A DNA stretch of 64,000 bases from an uncultured Clostridia bacterium (GTDB lineage Bacteria > Bacillota > Clostridia > Christensenellales > Aristaeellaceae): assembly GCA_947167215.1 (NCBI GenBank), contig CAMVHE010000004.1:1-64000 (forward strand), in the 5' to 3' direction. The stretch's first letter is position 1; the number at the start of each line of letters is the position of its first letter. The position numbers and the translations under genes were made by a program. The notes below the pieces were generated by a model, which worked only from the letters and a program-made list of their open reading frames with translations, ran no database searches and had not been told where the DNA came from. This document shows, in pieces, positions 62,790 to 64,000 of the stretch.

Positions 62790-64000
62790 ATGAATAAAGC
62801 CATCCCGCAAAAAAGGTCATTTGCACGCACACTTGGAAGAATCCGTGCGTGGTTTTCAAAGCCGGCAAATATCATTCTGATACTCTTTCTGATCAGTCTT
62901 GCGCTTCTCACGCTTTACCCTCTGCTTTCCATGCTGACGGAAACCGTGACGGTTCACACCGGCCGGGAAGCTCGTGCTGCACATCAGAAAGCCGGTGAAC
63001 TGACCTTATACCATTTTCAGCGGCTCTTTGTCACCTCCGAGAATGACTACAGCTGGATTCAGTTCTACCAGCCGTTCTTCAATACGCTGGTTGTTTCGAT
63101 TGCCTCTTCCGTTATCGCGATTCTTTTTGGCGCCGTGGTTGCCTTTCTTGTTACACGGACCAATCTGAAGTATAAGAAGTTCGTGTCTGCCGTCTTCACT
63201 TTTCCATATATCATGCCATCGTGGACGCTGGCACTCTTCTGGGAAACCTTCTTCAAAAACATTAATATCGGCCTTAAAACATCCAACGGCATCATGGCCG
63301 CCGTTTTCGGCATCTTCATGCCGGAGTGGTTCGTCTACGGAGCTTTCCCGATTTCCCTGGTATTAGGCCTTCACTATGCTCCTTTTGCCTATATCCTGAT
63401 CGGCGGCATTCTGCGCAATATGGATGCCAACCTTGAAGAAGCCGCCACGATCCTCAAAACCAGCCGTCCGAGAATCATCTGGAAGATCACGCTGCCCATC
63501 GTGAAGCCCGCCATGCTGTCCACTTTCCTGCTGGTATTCGCAAGCTCGATGAGCGCTTATTCCGTTCCGGTTTTCCTGGGTTCTCCTGTCCGTTATTATG
63601 TGCTCTCCACCAAAATGAAATCCCTGATGGACAGCTATCCGGGACAGGCCTACATCATTGTCGGCGTCATGATCCTCTTCGGCGTGGCAATCCTGATGCT
63701 GAACCAGCGGGTCACCAATTCCCGGAAACAGTTTACCACGGTAACCGGAAAATCGGGGCAGATCAGCAAAATCAATCTGGGCAAAGCCAACACCCCCATC
63801 GCCGTCCTCCTGGTCATCATTCTCCTGATGGTAGCCGTCATTCCGCTTGTTACATTTGCGCTGGAATCCGTCATCATCAAGGCCGGCGATTATAGTCTCC
63901 GAAACATGACCCTGGACTTCTGGATCGGAACCAACCTCAGTGAACGGCTGGACCAGGGAGATTCCACCGGAATCCTTCTCAACCCCAAGATCTGGAACGC
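62790..64000 (+). CDS. Fe3+-type ABC transporter permease (3' end outside window)
   Basis: Open frame from ATG 62790 to the window end, at least 403 codons, preceded by AGGGGG. Several hydrophobic helices are visible: one near residues 29-50, then a BPD_transp_1 domain with NTLVVSIASSVIAILFGAVV and the EAA loop LEEAATILKTSRPRIIWKITLP, and a further hydrophobic segment near 335-360. The continuing sequence suggests a fused two-domain FbpB-like permease. The partner ATPase would lie downstream. Confidence 0.9.
   Translation, partial: MNKAIPQKRSFARTLGRIRAWFSKPANIILILFLISLALLTLYPLLSMLTETVTVHTGREARAAHQKAGELTLYHFQRLFVTSENDYSWIQFYQPFFNTLVVSIASSVIAILFGAVVAFLVTRTNLKYKKFVSAVFTFPYIMPSWTLALFWETFFKNINIGLKTSNGIMAAVFGIFMPEWFVYGAFPISLVLGLHYAPFAYILIGGILRNMDANLEEAATILKTSRPRIIWKITLPIVKPAMLSTFLLVFASSMSAYSVPVFLGSPVRYYVLSTKMKSLMDSYPGQAYIIVGVMILFGVAILMLNQRVTNSRKQFTTVTGKSGQISKINLGKANTPIAVLLVIILLMVAVIPLVTFALESVIIKAGDYSLRNMTLDFWIGTNLSERLDQGDSTGILLNPKIWN

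Noticed and set aside
1-64000. CRISPR arrays, tRNA genes, insertion sequences or prophage
   Set aside because: I saw no repeat-spacer pattern, no cloverleaf with GTTCGA arm, no transposase or integrase and no phage structural gene. A tRNAscan or repeat search would settle this.

Overview
This 64 kb window looks like chromosome from an anaerobic, low-to-mid GC Firmicute of the class Clostridia. The evidence is: a sufCBDSU iron-sulfur operon with SufU, a T-box on ileS, a type Iβ DAHP synthase with an N-terminal regulatory domain, radical-SAM-associated DUF512 next to der, an anaerobic-type Cys sulfatase, many AGGAGG ribosome sites and very short intergenic spacing. A gut or rumen Christensenellales-like bacterium would fit, but that is a guess. 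I see no rRNA, tRNA, CRISPR array, prophage or insertion sequence. One gene is clearly broken, a GlcD-like FAD oxidase remnant.

Layout. 0-2.7 kb: tail of a DUF512 gene, der and plsY. 2.8-5.3 kb (minus): an aldo/keto reductase with a ferredoxin tail and a LacI-type repressor. 5.4-9.9 kb: a TRAP transporter (dctPQM) plus a sulfatase behind a strong promoter with three evenly spaced LacI-type operators. 10-13.6 kb: an unknown 368-aa protein, a MATE exporter and a secreted esterase-like protein. 13.7-21 kb: a HAD phosphatase, a secreted peptidoglycan-binding protein, a membrane protein, a U32-like protein, an M28 peptidase and a tightly overlapping minus-strand operon (secreted metallo-beta-lactamase fold, HD hydrolase, DNPH1-like hydrolase, DUF1294). 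21.2-26 kb (minus): an 818-aa adenosine-deaminase-like fusion, an M24 peptidase and galM. 26.4-31.3 kb: sufCBDSU. 31.3-33.9 kb: a dihydrouridine synthase, a secreted split-barrel protein and a DUF4867 protein. 34.2-38.5 kb (minus): argC-argJ-argB-argD. 39-44.2 kb (minus): a TetR regulator, an aminotransferase, the FAD-oxidase pseudogene and oligoendopeptidase F. 44.5-51.7 kb: aroF-tyrA-aroB-aroA-aroC-pheA-aroK. 51.8-60.1 kb (minus): a five-gene unit, ileS, GH4-like, RlmI-like methyltransferase, RluA-like synthase and an L,D-transpeptidase/CHAP protein, behind an isoleucine T-box. 60.2-61 kb: a NifX-FKBP fusion. 61.4-64 kb: start of an Fe3+-type ABC transporter.

The most striking signal is upstream of the aromatic operon. 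A 24-codon leader peptide with five Phe codons is followed immediately by an antiterminator arm and a terminator with a U tract. This is a complete phenylalanine-type ribosome-mediated attenuator. The operon it precedes makes chorismate, prephenate, phenylpyruvate and 4-hydroxyphenylpyruvate, so the logic is coherent. Other points to follow up are the 69-bp spacing of three operators around the TRAP operon, the T-box that appears to govern a whole unit ending in cell-wall genes, the adenosine-deaminase/Rossmann fusion, the NifX-FKBP fusion with a His/Cys-rich linker, and a H-x4-C ... C-x2-C module shared by two secreted wall-associated proteins.
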